A stretch of DNA of 16,821 bases. Origin: JAMWZF01 sp041628615. Its GTDB lineage: Bacteria; Pseudomonadota; Alphaproteobacteria; Rhodobacterales; Rhodobacteraceae. The notes under the pieces are model-generated. The model did no database searches and was not told the origin of the DNA. It was given only the letters and a program-made list of their open reading frames with translations. Below are positions 1 through 7,413 of the stretch, one piece after another. How positions within the stretch are numbered: position 1 is the stretch's first letter; each line of letters opens with the position of its first letter. The DNA lies in the NCBI GenBank assembly GCA_041628615.1, contig JBFKOW010000069.1, forward strand, positions 1 to 16,821, written 5' to 3'. Made by a program: the position numbers and the translations under genes.

Positions 1-13
1 CCCCCCCCGCCGC

Positions 14-40
14 GGCCGCGCCGTCGGGATTGGCGCGGCC
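14..40. terminator. GC-rich hairpin downstream of pcs (possible terminator)
   Basis: A perfect 9-base inverted repeat, GGCCGCGCC (14-22) and GGCGCGGCC (32-40), flanks a 9-base loop about 30 bases past the pcs stop codon. There is no T-run after the stem in the direction of pcs transcription, so it is not a classical intrinsic terminator. It may stall polymerase or protect the 3' end of the transcript. The stem is seen directly; the role is inferred. Confidence 0.35.
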
Positions 41-69
41 GGGGGGCCGATCCGGCTCGGGCTGAAACC

Positions 70-771
70 CTAGTCGGCGCGGCTTCCCGACACCTGTTGC
101 AGCACGCCGGCGGTCAGCAGGTAGAGCGACGCGACGATCAGCGGCCAGAACGCCGGGTGGGTCGTCTCCGGGAACCGGTCCCAGGCGATCCAGCCCGCCG
201 ACACCACCCAGACCGCCGCCAGCGGCAGGGTCAGCGGCCGCCAGCGCTCGGTCCGCACCGGGTGGACGAAGCGCAGCGGCAGGAACATCGCCAGCGTCAG
301 CAGCGCGACGATCGCCAGCATCGCCTGCCAGGGCGGCGTGATCGCGAAGAACACCAGCACCACCATGTTCCAGCAACCGGGGAAGCAGGAGAAGGAATAG
401 TCCTTGGTCTTCATCCTCGTGTCCGAGAAGTAGAGCGCGGAGGCGAAGCAGATCACCAGCGTCGCGGTCCAGCCGGTCCAGCCCGGCAGCAGCCCCGAGC
501 CGAACAGGGCGTAGGCCGGGATGAAGACGTAGGTGAGGTAGTCGATGATCAGGTCGAGCAGCACCCCGTCGTAGATCGGCGCCATGTCCCGGACCCGGTA
601 GCGCCGCGCCAGCGGCCCGTCGATGCCGTCCACCGCGAAGGCGACCACGAGCCAGAGGAACATCAGGCTCCAGTCCTTCTGCACCGCCGCCAGCAGCGCC
701 AGCATGGCGAAGACCGCACCGGTGGCGGTCAGCAGGTGGACGCAGAGGGCCTTGAGGTGCGGCGCGGTCAT
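70..771 (-). CDS. pcs: Phosphatidylcholine synthase (CDP-alcohol phosphatidyltransferase)
   Basis: This 233-residue inner-membrane enzyme is predicted to condense CDP-diacylglycerol with choline, giving phosphatidylcholine and CMP in one step. That is the Pcs route found in many alphaproteobacteria. The CDP-alcohol signature is visible near residues 51-77: D51-G52-x2-A55-R56, then G69-x3-D73-x3-D77. The gap between AR and the second G is longer than in the common motif, as in Pcs proteins. About eight hydrophobic spans cover the rest (for example residues 12-30, 36-50, 80-100 and 150-165). The length fits Pcs. The start ATG at 771 gives the expected N-terminus (MTAPHLKALCVHLLTA), although no clear ribosome binding site precedes it. 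It lies downstream of xerC on the same strand, after a 128-base gap with two strong hairpins, so it may be transcribed separately. A related CDP-alcohol transferase cannot be excluded, but the motif spacing favours Pcs. Confidence 0.92.
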   Translation of the reverse strand: MTAPHLKALCVHLLTATGAVFAMLALLAAVQKDWSLMFLWLVVAFAVDGIDGPLARRYRVRDMAPIYDGVLLDLIIDYLTYVFIPAYALFGSGLLPGWTGWTATLVICFASALYFSDTRMKTKDYSFSCFPGCWNMVVLVFFAITPPWQAMLAIVALLTLAMFLPLRFVHPVRTERWRPLTLPLAAVWVVSAGWIAWDRFPETTHPAFWPLIVASLYLLTAGVLQQVSGSRAD

Positions 772-834
772 GGGTCTGTCATGGAGGCTTTGGCGGCGAT
801 GCGCAACCGGCGCCGCCGGTGGCGGCCGGGGATC

Positions 835-897
835 GGGGCTCTGCCCCGTCCGCGCCGCCGGCGCGGACTCCCCGGGATATTTCGGGTCCGAAGAAGG
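835..897. repeat. Tandem-hairpin intergenic element, probably a dispersed Rhodobacterales repeat
   Basis: Two perfect stems sit back to back between xerC and pcs: GGGGC-TCT-GCCCC (835-847), then GTCCGCGCC-GCC-GGCGCGGAC (848-868). A CCCCGGGATATTT box (870-882) and a short purine-rich tract follow. From memory, intergenic elements with this layout (G/C hairpin, then a CCCGGGATATTT-like box and a GAAGAA-like tail) are scattered through Rhodobacterales genomes; I cannot check copy number here. It lies just past the xerC stop codon, so it could end transcription or stabilise the xerC mRNA. Confidence 0.5.
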
Positions 898-899
898 GC

Positions 900-1826
900 T
901 CAGCCCGCCTTGGGATGGGCGTGGCGGTAGACTTCCATCAGCCGCGAGGCGTCGACCGCGGTGTAGGCCTGGGTGGTGGACAGCGAGGCGTGGCCCAGCA
1001 GGTCCTGGATCGCCCGGAGATCGCCGCCGGCGGCGAGCAGGTGGGTGGCGAAGCTGTGCCGCAGGGCGTGCGGCGTGGCGCTGGCCGGCAGGCCGAGCTG
1101 GTGGCGCACCTGTTCCAGCACCTTCTGGATCGGCCGCGGCCCGAGCGGTCCGCCGCGGACGCCGCGGAACAGCGCGCCGCCGGGGTCGGGCGGGTGCGGG
1201 CAGAGCCGGGCATAGCGGTCGACCGCGTCGCGGGCGGCGGGCAGGACCGGGACCACCCGTTCCTTCCCGCCCTTGCCGCGAATCCGCAGCGTGGCGCCCA
1301 GCGGCGCGTCGCCCGCCCGCAGCGACAGCGCCTCGGAGATCCGCAGCCCGCAGCCGTAGAGCAGCGTGACCACCGCGGTGTCCCGCGCCGCCACCCAGGG
1401 CTCGCGGGCCTGCAGGTCGACCCGGTCGAGCACCTCGCGGGCGTCGCCGACCGCGAGCGGCCGGGGCAGCCGGCGCGCCGCCTTCGGCGACCGGGCCGAG
1501 AGCACCGCCGTGGCGTCGAACCCGTCCCGGTCCGACAGCCAGCGGAAGAAGCCCTTCACAGCCGAGAGCGCCCGCGCGCGCGACCGCGCCGAGAGGCCGC
1601 GGGTCCGTTCATGGGCCATCCAGGCCCGGATGTCGCTGAGGCCGGTCCGGCGCAGCGGCCCGAGCCCGGCCTCGCCGCCGTGATGGGAGGCGAGAAAGCC
1701 CAGGAACCCCGCCACGTCCCGCCGATAGGCGATGACCGAGTTCTCAGAGGCGCCCCTGACCGCCCGGCAATGGTCGAGCCAGTCGGACAGCGCCGCGGCG
1801 CGGGCGTCCGGGATCAGCTCAGCCAC
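900..1826 (-). CDS. xerC: Tyrosine recombinase XerC
   Basis: This site-specific recombinase of 308 residues acts with XerD at dif to resolve chromosome dimers during cell division. The N-terminal SAM-like core-binding domain covers about residues 10-100. The catalytic domain holds the full set of active-site residues: R162 (CGLRISEAL), K185 (GKGGKER), H253 and R256 (HALRH), H279 (LGHAS) and the nucleophile Y288 (TQAYTAV). I chose the GTG at 1826 because it overlaps the end of the DUF484 gene by 13 bases and gives a normal Xer N-terminus. The same frame stays open upstream to 2795, but that part reads as a shadow of DUF484. Translational coupling to DUF484 is likely. The name XerC rather than XerD rests on the DUF484 neighbour, since DUF484-xerC is a conserved pair (dapF-yigA-xerC in enterobacteria). 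Confidence 0.95.
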   Translation of the reverse strand: MAELIPDARAAALSDWLDHCRAVRGASENSVIAYRRDVAGFLGFLASHHGGEAGLGPLRRTGLSDIRAWMAHERTRGLSARSRARALSAVKGFFRWLSDRDGFDATAVLSARSPKAARRLPRPLAVGDAREVLDRVDLQAREPWVAARDTAVVTLLYGCGLRISEALSLRAGDAPLGATLRIRGKGGKERVVPVLPAARDAVDRYARLCPHPPDPGGALFRGVRGGPLGPRPIQKVLEQVRHQLGLPASATPHALRHSFATHLLAAGGDLRAIQDLLGHASLSTTQAYTAVDASRLMEVYRHAHPKAG

Positions 1827-2521
1827 CGCCGCATGGCCCGTTCGAACACGCCCGCGAAGAATCCGAGCAGATCGGTGCCCTGTTGCGGGGTGAACAGGTG
1901 CGGGTCCTCCGAGCCCATCGCCAGAAGGCCGGGCAGCCGCTCGGGACCGAAATCCAGCATCAGCAGCGCCTCGGACCGGATGTAGCCGGACTTGTCGCCG
2001 TAGAGCGCCTCGTCCTCGGGCCGGGCCTGCCGCAAGGTGACCGTGCGGGCGGCGAGGTTGCGGCCGCGCGAGACGTAGTCGGCGATGTAGCCGGCCGGGG
2101 CGACGTGAAGCACCTCGCCAAGCGCCCGCAACGGCGCGCCGGTCCCCGGGGCCTCGGATTCGAGCACCAGCCGCATCACGTCCACCCTGAGGATGTCGGC
2201 GACGCCGGTGCCGAGGTCGGACAGGAAGGTCTCGAAATCCGTGGCGTCCATCATCCGAAGCACCGCGCGGTGGATCTGGTTCGTGCCCGCGAGGTTCTCG
2301 TAGGCGGCGGCGATGACCGACCGGTGGGTGTCCTCGAGCCGGTCGAGCCGGGCTTCGAGCCGCTCCATGGCGATGCCCCGCAGGTCGACGATGTTCGCTC
2401 CCATGCTGCGTTCGTTCGCGGCCACCAGCGCACGCATGATGGCGCTGTCCTCGAGCAGCATGTCGGGATCGTTCAGGATCCGGCTGCGGGTGGTTTCGTC
2501 GATCTGCGGCTGGGTCGTCAT
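1814..2521 (-). CDS. DUF484 family protein (GAF-like), upstream partner of xerC
   Basis: This 235-residue cytoplasmic protein belongs to the DUF484 family, whose members resemble GAF domains. Its molecular role is not established. The N-terminal part (residues 14-75) contains the family start ILNDPDMLLED and a helical stretch likely to form a coiled coil (AMERLEARLDRLEDTHRS). The C-terminal part (about 85-235) has the GAF-like pattern, including GDKSGYIRSEALLMLDFG and an ending in GFFAGVFERAMRRWLS. The ATG at 2521 is preceded by GAGGA eight bases upstream. The frame is open further upstream, but that sequence looks non-coding. The stop codon overlaps the xerC start, so the two are probably co-translated. 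Confidence 0.92.
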   Translation of the reverse strand: MTTQPQIDETTRSRILNDPDMLLEDSAIMRALVAANERSMGANIVDLRGIAMERLEARLDRLEDTHRSVIAAAYENLAGTNQIHRAVLRMMDATDFETFLSDLGTGVADILRVDVMRLVLESEAPGTGAPLRALGEVLHVAPAGYIADYVSRGRNLAARTVTLRQARPEDEALYGDKSGYIRSEALLMLDFGPERLPGLLAMGSEDPHLFTPQQGTDLLGFFAGVFERAMRRWLS

Positions 2522-2738
2522 CGGGCGGGTCCTCGGAGGATGTCGGCGGGCGCGGGGCGGCTGGTCCTTGGTCCCTGCCGGTATCCGGCATTTTGTCGGA
2601 AAAGTGCAACGAATCCGGCGTCGTGCAAGCAATTCCTCCAGTGATTGCGGACAATGTGCAACTCTGCGGCGTGATCGGCCGGGCTTTACTGCCCTGTCCG
2701 GATGGGTGATCCTGACGGCGACGAGGAGGCCGGACGCG

Positions 2739-3293
2739 ATGCTGGCAATGACCGAAATGACCGGGGTCGCGCAACGCTTTGCCAAGGCGCTGCAATCGGC
2801 GGAGCGCGGCGTGGCGCCCGGCGACGGCGAGGGGCGGGGCGCGGCGACCGTGCGCTACGCGGTGTCGCTCGCGTTTCGCCGCGCGTCGATGCCGGACGAC
2901 GACAGGTGCGCGCGGGGCTGGGCGCTCTGGTCCCTGCGCCGGCCGGGCGCGGACGAGGCCGCGGCGATGGCGGTCCTCACGCTGCTGCGTCCCGGCGCCG
3001 GCGACGATGCCGCCGGGGCGCCGGTGGCCGGATTGTGGGAATGGCTATTCGAGACCCCTCCGCCCGAAAGCGGTCCGCCGCCCGGCCTGGCCTGCCAGGC
3101 GGCGATGGCGCTTCTGGACCGCGCGGGGGAGGCGTTTTCAGGCAGCGCGGCCTCGACCGCACAGCTGGGCGTTGCGCTGGCAGAGTGGGACGAGGCCTGG
3201 ACCCGGGTGATCCGGATCTGCGGTGGCGCGGGGCAGGGGAGCGCCGGTCCGGACCGCGGCGGCCCGGACCGGAGCGCGGTCAGAGAATCTTGA
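2739..3293 (+). CDS. Hypothetical protein, divergent from DUF484-xerC
   Basis: This is a 184-residue protein I do not recognise. The start ATG at 2739 has a good ribosome binding site (GAGGAG, 2723-2728). Another ATG at 2748 is in frame. The protein is mostly helical in character (AQRFAKALQSAERG near residue 11; a Trp-rich GLWEWLFE near residue 99; QLGVALAEWDEAWTRV near 143) and then has a Gly/Pro/Asp-rich tail. There is no signal peptide and no membrane span. Third codon positions are strongly G/C, as in real genes of this window. Its stop lies 14 bases inside the end of the convergent transaldolase gene. The low-complexity tail could mean that the true gene has decayed at its 3' end. Coding status is likely but not certain. 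Confidence 0.6.
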   Translation: MLAMTEMTGVAQRFAKALQSAERGVAPGDGEGRGAATVRYAVSLAFRRASMPDDDRCARGWALWSLRRPGADEAAAMAVLTLLRPGAGDDAAGAPVAGLWEWLFETPPPESGPPPGLACQAAMALLDRAGEAFSGSAASTAQLGVALAEWDEAWTRVIRICGGAGQGSAGPDRGGPDRSAVRES

Positions 3294-3933
3294 TCCCGGC
3301 GGCCTTCGCGTCGGCGATGAAGCCTTCCAGCCCCTTGTCGGTCAGCACGTGGTTCGCCATCGCCTTGATGACGTTCGGCGGCGCGGTGCACACGTCGGCG
3401 CCGATCTTGGCGCATTCGCTCATGTGGTTGGCCGAGCGGATCGAGGCGGCGAGGATCTGGGTCTCGAAGCCGTAATTGTCGTAGATCTCCCGGATGTCGG
3501 CGATCAGTTCGAGGCCGTCGATGTTCTGGTCGTCGAGCCGGCCGACGAAGGGCGAGATGAAGGTCGCGCCGGCCTTGGCGGCCAGGATCGCCTGGTTCGC
3601 CGAGAAGCACAGCGTCACGTTGACCATCCGGCCCTCGCCGGTGAGCACCTTGCAGGCCTTCAGCCCGGCCCAGGTCAGCGGCACCTTGACGACGATGTTG
3701 TCGGCGATGGTGGCCAGCTTGCGGCCCTCGGCGATCATGTCGTCGGCTTCGAGCGCGATCACCTCGGCGGAGACCGGCCCGTCGACGAGATCGCAGATCT
3801 CCTTGGTGACCTCGAGGATGTCGCGGCCCGACTTCTTGATGAGCGACGGGTTGGTCGTCACGCCGTCCAGCATTCCAAGGTCGTTGAGTTCGGCAATGGC
3901 GGCAACGTCGGCAGTATCGACGAAGAATTTCAT
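3280..3933 (-). CDS. tal: Transaldolase, short (FSA/TalC-like) form
   Basis: This 217-residue cytoplasmic enzyme of the transaldolase/fructose-6-phosphate aldolase family transfers dihydroxyacetone units in the non-oxidative pentose phosphate pathway. Visible residues are D6 (FVDTADV), the TTNPS motif with N28, and the Schiff-base lysine K83 (VVKVPLT). Aligned by eye with E. coli FsaA, the position of Gln59 is Glu57 here (SAEVIA) and the position of Tyr131 is Phe129 (FISPFVGR). Glu and Phe are the transaldolase-type residues, so I prefer transaldolase over fructose-6-phosphate aldolase. The ATG at 3933 has a GGAGG ribosome binding site about eight bases upstream. It is divergent from priA, with a 256-base gap, and its end overlaps the convergent hypothetical gene by 14 bases. 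Confidence 0.94.
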   Translation of the reverse strand: MKFFVDTADVAAIAELNDLGMLDGVTTNPSLIKKSGRDILEVTKEICDLVDGPVSAEVIALEADDMIAEGRKLATIADNIVVKVPLTWAGLKACKVLTGEGRMVNVTLCFSANQAILAAKAGATFISPFVGRLDDQNIDGLELIADIREIYDNYGFETQILAASIRSANHMSECAKIGADVCTAPPNVIKAMANHVLTDKGLEGFIADAKAAGIKIL

Positions 3934-4094
3934 CTCGGGGCCTCCAGGCTGTTCGTTCGTTCCACGCCGGTCTCTACCCCAATTGGCGGGGTCCGAAAAG
4001 AGGAACGGGGCGGCGGCGGCCGTGCAACGCCGGCGCGCCGTGCCGGACCCGTTCCAGCCGGCCGACCGGCAAACGCCTGAAATCCGGAATGGTT

Positions 4095-4124
4095 CCGGGA
4101 CGCGCAACAAATCGCGTCTCCCGG
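4095..4124. promoter_or_regulatory. Imperfect hairpin in the tal/priA divergent region
   Basis: CCGGGA-CGCG (4095-4104) pairs with CGCG-TC-TCCCGG (4113-4124). This gives ten base pairs with a two-base bulge and an 8-base A-rich loop. It lies 66 bases before the priA start codon, so it could be in the priA leader RNA or could be an operator. There is no direct evidence of function. A shorter palindrome, CCAATTGG, is present at 3979-3986 in the same gap. Confidence 0.25.
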
Positions 4125-4189
4125 CGCTCGGGGTGCGCCCCTGTTGGCGGCGATTGATTTGCGGCGGCGCCCGGGCCTAGAAGAAGGAC

Positions 4190-6415
4190 GTGACCGCGAC
4201 CCCCGACCTGTTCGACGCTGAAGGGCCGCCGGCGGAGTTCCCGCCGGGCGCGCTGGTGGCCGTGCTGACCACCCAGCCCATAGACCGGGCGCTGGATTAC
4301 CGCGCGCCCGAGGCGGGCTGCCGCACCGGCGATCTGGTCGAGGTGCCGCTGGGGCCGCGCAAGGTTCTCGGCGTGGTCTGGGGGCCTGGCCGGGGCGACT
4401 GGGACCCGTCGAAGGTCCGCGCCATATTCCGCGTTCTCGATGCCGTGCCGATGACCGCGGAACTGCGCGGCTTTCTCGAACGCGCCGCCGACTACACGCT
4501 GACGCCGATGCCGGCGATGCTGCGGCTGGCGACCCGGTCGCCGGGCCTCGGCGATCCGCCGGCGATGCGCAAGGTCTACCGTCCGGGCGACGGCGCCCCA
4601 GACCGGATGACCCCGGCGCGGGAGAAGGTGCTGGCGGTGCTGGAGGAGTTCGGCGGCCTCGCTTTCACCCTGAAGGAACTGGCCGAGGCCGCGGGCGTCG
4701 GCGCCTCGGTCGTCAAGGGGCTCCTGCCCTCGGGCGCGGTGCGCGAGGAGGACAGCCCCCGCGACCTGCCCTATCCGCCGCTCGACCCCGCGCTGCCGGG
4801 CAAGGCCCTGACCGACGACCAGGCGGCGGGCGCGGCGCGGCTGCGCGCGGCGGTCGCCGCCGGCAGCTACAGCGCGACCCTGCTGCGCGGGGTGACCGGG
4901 TCGGGCAAGACCGAGGTCTATCTCGAGGCGGTGGCCGAGTGCCTGTCCCGCGGGCGGCAGGCCCTTGTCCTGCTGCCCGAGATCGCCCTGACGGCGGAGT
5001 TCCTGACCCGCGTCGAGGCCCGCTTCGGCGCCCGCCCGGCCGAGTGGCATTCCGGCGTGACCATGACCGAGCGCCGCCGCGCCTGGCGGATGGTCGGCGA
5101 GGGCGGCGCGCGGTTCGTCGTCGGCGCGCGGTCGGCGCTGTTCCTGCCCTACCGCGACCTCGGCCTGATCGTCGTCGATGAGGAGCACGACACCTCCTAC
5201 AAGCAGGAGGACGGCGTGCTCTACAATGCCCGCGACATGGCGGTGCTGCGCGCCCACGGCTGCGGCGCGGCGGTGGTGCTGGCCTCGGCCACGCCGTCGC
5301 TGGAAAGCTGGGCCAATGCCGAGGCGGGCAAGTATGGCCGGATCGACCTCGCCGACCGGTTCGGCCCGGCGGTGCTGCCCCGGATGGCCGCCATCGACAT
5401 GCGGACCGAGGACCTGCCTTCCGGGCGCTGGGTATCGCCCACGCTGGCGGGCGCGGTGACGGCCCGGCTGGACCGCGGCGAACAGGCGCTGCTGTTCCTG
5501 AACCGCCGCGGCTATGCCCCGGTCACGATCTGCCGGGCCTGCGGCCACCAGATCGGGTGCACCCACTGCGACGCCCGGATGGTCGAGCACCGGTTTCTCA
5601 AGCGGCTGATGTGCCACCAGTGCGGCGAGACGGTGCCGATCCCCGCCGCCTGCCCGGACTGCGGTGCCGAGGACCGGCTGGCCCCAGTCGGCCCCGGGGT
5701 CGAACGGATGGCCGAAGAGGCGGCGGCGCTGTTCCCCGAGGCCCGGATCGCGGTGCTGTCCTCCGACCTCTACGGTTCCGCCCGGCAGCTCAAGGCCGAG
5801 ATCGAGGCCATCGCGGCGGGGGCGGCGGACATCATCATTGGCACGCAACTCGTTGCCAAGGGACACAATTTCCCGCTCCTGACCCTTGTGGGCGTGATCG
5901 ACGCCGATCTCGGGCTGCAGGGCTCTGACCTGCGCGCCGCCGAACGCACGTTCCAGCTTCTGCGCCAGGTCGCGGGCCGGGCGGGCCGGGCGGAGACACC
6001 CGGCGAGGCCCTGATCCAGACCTTTCAGCCCGAACACCCGGTGATCCGCGCGATCCTCGGCGGCGACGAGGAGGCGTTCTGGGCCGCCGAGGCCGCCGAG
6101 CGGAAGGCCGCCGGAGTGCCCCCCTACGGACGGATGGCCGGGATCGTGCTGTCCTCGCCCGACGTGCAGGCGGTGTTCGACCTCGGCGCCGAACTGGCCC
6201 GCCGGGACGGCCCGCTGCGGCGGATCGGGGCGCAGGTTTTCGGCCCCGCGCCCGCGCCCATCGCCCGGATCCGGGGCCGGCACCGGGTGCGCCTGCTGGT
6301 CAAGGCCGACAAGGCCGCCCCGCTGCAGGCCGCGCTCGCCGCCTGGGTCGGGCAGGTGCGCCTGAAGGGCGACATCCGCCTGGCCATCGACATCGACCCG
6401 CAGAGTTTCTACTGA
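4190..6415 (+). CDS. priA: Primosomal protein N' (replication restart helicase PriA)
   Basis: This superfamily 2 3'-to-5' DNA helicase of 741 residues recognises abandoned forks and D-loops and reloads the replicative helicase. In order it shows: an N-terminal 3'-end-binding domain (about 20-110; LDYRAP, GDLVEVPLGPRKVLGVVWG), a winged-helix segment (about 140-185), Walker A GVTGSGKT (234-241), the DEEH box (330-333), SATPS (366-370), a zinc module with eight cysteines in four pairs (C448/C451, C457/C460, C475/C478, C488/C491), and motif VI QVAGRAGR (593-600). All key residues are present. The start is GTG at 4190, four codons after an in-frame TAG. An AAGAAGGA stretch sits very close to it, an unusually short spacing. 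The next gene begins seven bases after the stop codon. Confidence 0.97.
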   Translation: MTATPDLFDAEGPPAEFPPGALVAVLTTQPIDRALDYRAPEAGCRTGDLVEVPLGPRKVLGVVWGPGRGDWDPSKVRAIFRVLDAVPMTAELRGFLERAADYTLTPMPAMLRLATRSPGLGDPPAMRKVYRPGDGAPDRMTPAREKVLAVLEEFGGLAFTLKELAEAAGVGASVVKGLLPSGAVREEDSPRDLPYPPLDPALPGKALTDDQAAGAARLRAAVAAGSYSATLLRGVTGSGKTEVYLEAVAECLSRGRQALVLLPEIALTAEFLTRVEARFGARPAEWHSGVTMTERRRAWRMVGEGGARFVVGARSALFLPYRDLGLIVVDEEHDTSYKQEDGVLYNARDMAVLRAHGCGAAVVLASATPSLESWANAEAGKYGRIDLADRFGPAVLPRMAAIDMRTEDLPSGRWVSPTLAGAVTARLDRGEQALLFLNRRGYAPVTICRACGHQIGCTHCDARMVEHRFLKRLMCHQCGETVPIPAACPDCGAEDRLAPVGPGVERMAEEAAALFPEARIAVLSSDLYGSARQLKAEIEAIAAGAADIIIGTQLVAKGHNFPLLTLVGVIDADLGLQGSDLRAAERTFQLLRQVAGRAGRAETPGEALIQTFQPEHPVIRAILGGDEEAFWAAEAAERKAAGVPPYGRMAGIVLSSPDVQAVFDLGAELARRDGPLRRIGAQVFGPAPAPIARIRGRHRVRLLVKADKAAPLQAALAAWVGQVRLKGDIRLAIDIDPQSFY

Positions 6416-6422
6416 CTGGCGC

Positions 6423-7343
6423 ATGGCGAAGCTGGTCCTCATCCACAAGACCGACTCAATCTACGAGGACCGCCTCGACACTTTCTACGATTTCCCGCGC
6501 AGCTATCTGAAGGTCATGCAGTCGGGGATCGGCGACTGGATTATCTATTACGAACCAGTCAAGGCTGGCGCGCGCGGCTATTTCGCAGTCGCCCGGATCC
6601 AGGACATCATACCAAAGCCCGGCACCCCTGGCCGCTACCTTGCGCTGATCGAACCCGGGAGCTTTCTGCCATTCGACCGGGACGTGCCGCGGCTGATCGA
6701 TGGCAGCCCACTCGAGGCAGCACTACGGGAACCGGACGGCAGTGCGAAAAAGGGCGGCGCGGTGCAACTGGCCGTCCGCCGTTTGAGCGACAAGGACTTC
6801 ACGGCGATCGTCGATCGGGGGTTGCCGCAAGACCTCGAACAGATCGAGTCGGCCCGCTATGCGCATGTTCCTGCGGCGGCCGAGGGTGCCGACCCCTTCG
6901 CGCGACCGGTCATCGAACGCCTGACAAGTCGCCCGTATCGCGATGTCGCGTTCCGCCGGAAGGTGCGGGAGGCCTATGACTACCGGTGCGCCATGTCCGG
7001 GCTGCGGCTGCGCAATGGCGGCGGTCGGCCCGAGGTGCAGGCGGCGCATATCCGGCCGGTCGAGCACAAGGGCAGCGACTCCGTCCGCAACGGACTGGCG
7101 CTGTCCGGCACCCTGCACTGGATGTTCGACCGTGGGCTGATCTCGGTGGCCGAGGACTGCGAGACGATCCTTGTCTCCCGGAACAAGGTTCCATCCGAGG
7201 TTATCGACCGGCTGCTGCCGGCGAACGGCCGGCTGCTGCGACCGGCGGATCCCCGCAATGCGCCGCATCCCGAAAACCTGAAATGGCACCGCGAAACCAT
7301 CTTCGGTCAGGCCGATCCCGGCGAGACGGCACCCTGGCACTGA
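6423..7343 (+). CDS. HNH endonuclease with N-terminal PUA/EVE-like domain, putative restriction enzyme
   Basis: This protein has 306 residues. The C-terminal third carries an HNH nuclease module of the PF13391 (HNH_2) kind: YRCAMSG near residue 187, the first His at H209 (QAAHIRPVEH), Asn223 (VRNGLALSGT) and the last His at H232 (LHWMFDRGL). The N-terminal half (about 1-120) contains GDWIIYYEPVKAGARGYFAV, which resembles the beta-rich folds of PUA/EVE-type readers of modified bases. That assignment is inference. Such a pairing would suit a nuclease that senses modified DNA. No methyltransferase or specificity subunit is adjacent, so it stands alone. It starts seven bases after priA without a visible ribosome binding site, so it may depend on readthrough from priA. 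Codon choice is less extreme than in neighbours (for example ATA, TTT and ACT codons), which fits later acquisition. Confidence 0.88.
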   Translation: MAKLVLIHKTDSIYEDRLDTFYDFPRSYLKVMQSGIGDWIIYYEPVKAGARGYFAVARIQDIIPKPGTPGRYLALIEPGSFLPFDRDVPRLIDGSPLEAALREPDGSAKKGGAVQLAVRRLSDKDFTAIVDRGLPQDLEQIESARYAHVPAAAEGADPFARPVIERLTSRPYRDVAFRRKVREAYDYRCAMSGLRLRNGGGRPEVQAAHIRPVEHKGSDSVRNGLALSGTLHWMFDRGLISVAEDCETILVSRNKVPSEVIDRLLPANGRLLRPADPRNAPHPENLKWHRETIFGQADPGETAPWH

Positions 7344-7413
7344 ACGCCAGCGCGCACCGGCCGTGTGCTGGCCCGCTTCCCAAGGTCCCGCAACAGGCGT
7401 AAGGGCTTGCGTC

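Noticed and set aside
900..2795. A single 631-residue reading frame covering xerC and all of DUF484 in the xerC frame
   Set aside because: The N-terminal 323 codons are the alternative frame of DUF484 and are Arg/Pro/His-rich. The GTG at 1826 gives a normal-length XerC.
3974..6448. An 824-residue minus-strand reading frame opposite priA
   Set aside because: Its composition (Gly/Arg/His/Gln/Ala-rich) is that of antisense shadow frames in high-GC genes, while priA on the plus strand has all family motifs.
7363..7413. A longer start for the MFS gene at 7363
   Set aside because: The extra 17 residues do not look like a transporter N-terminus, and the ATG at 7414 has a ribosome binding site.
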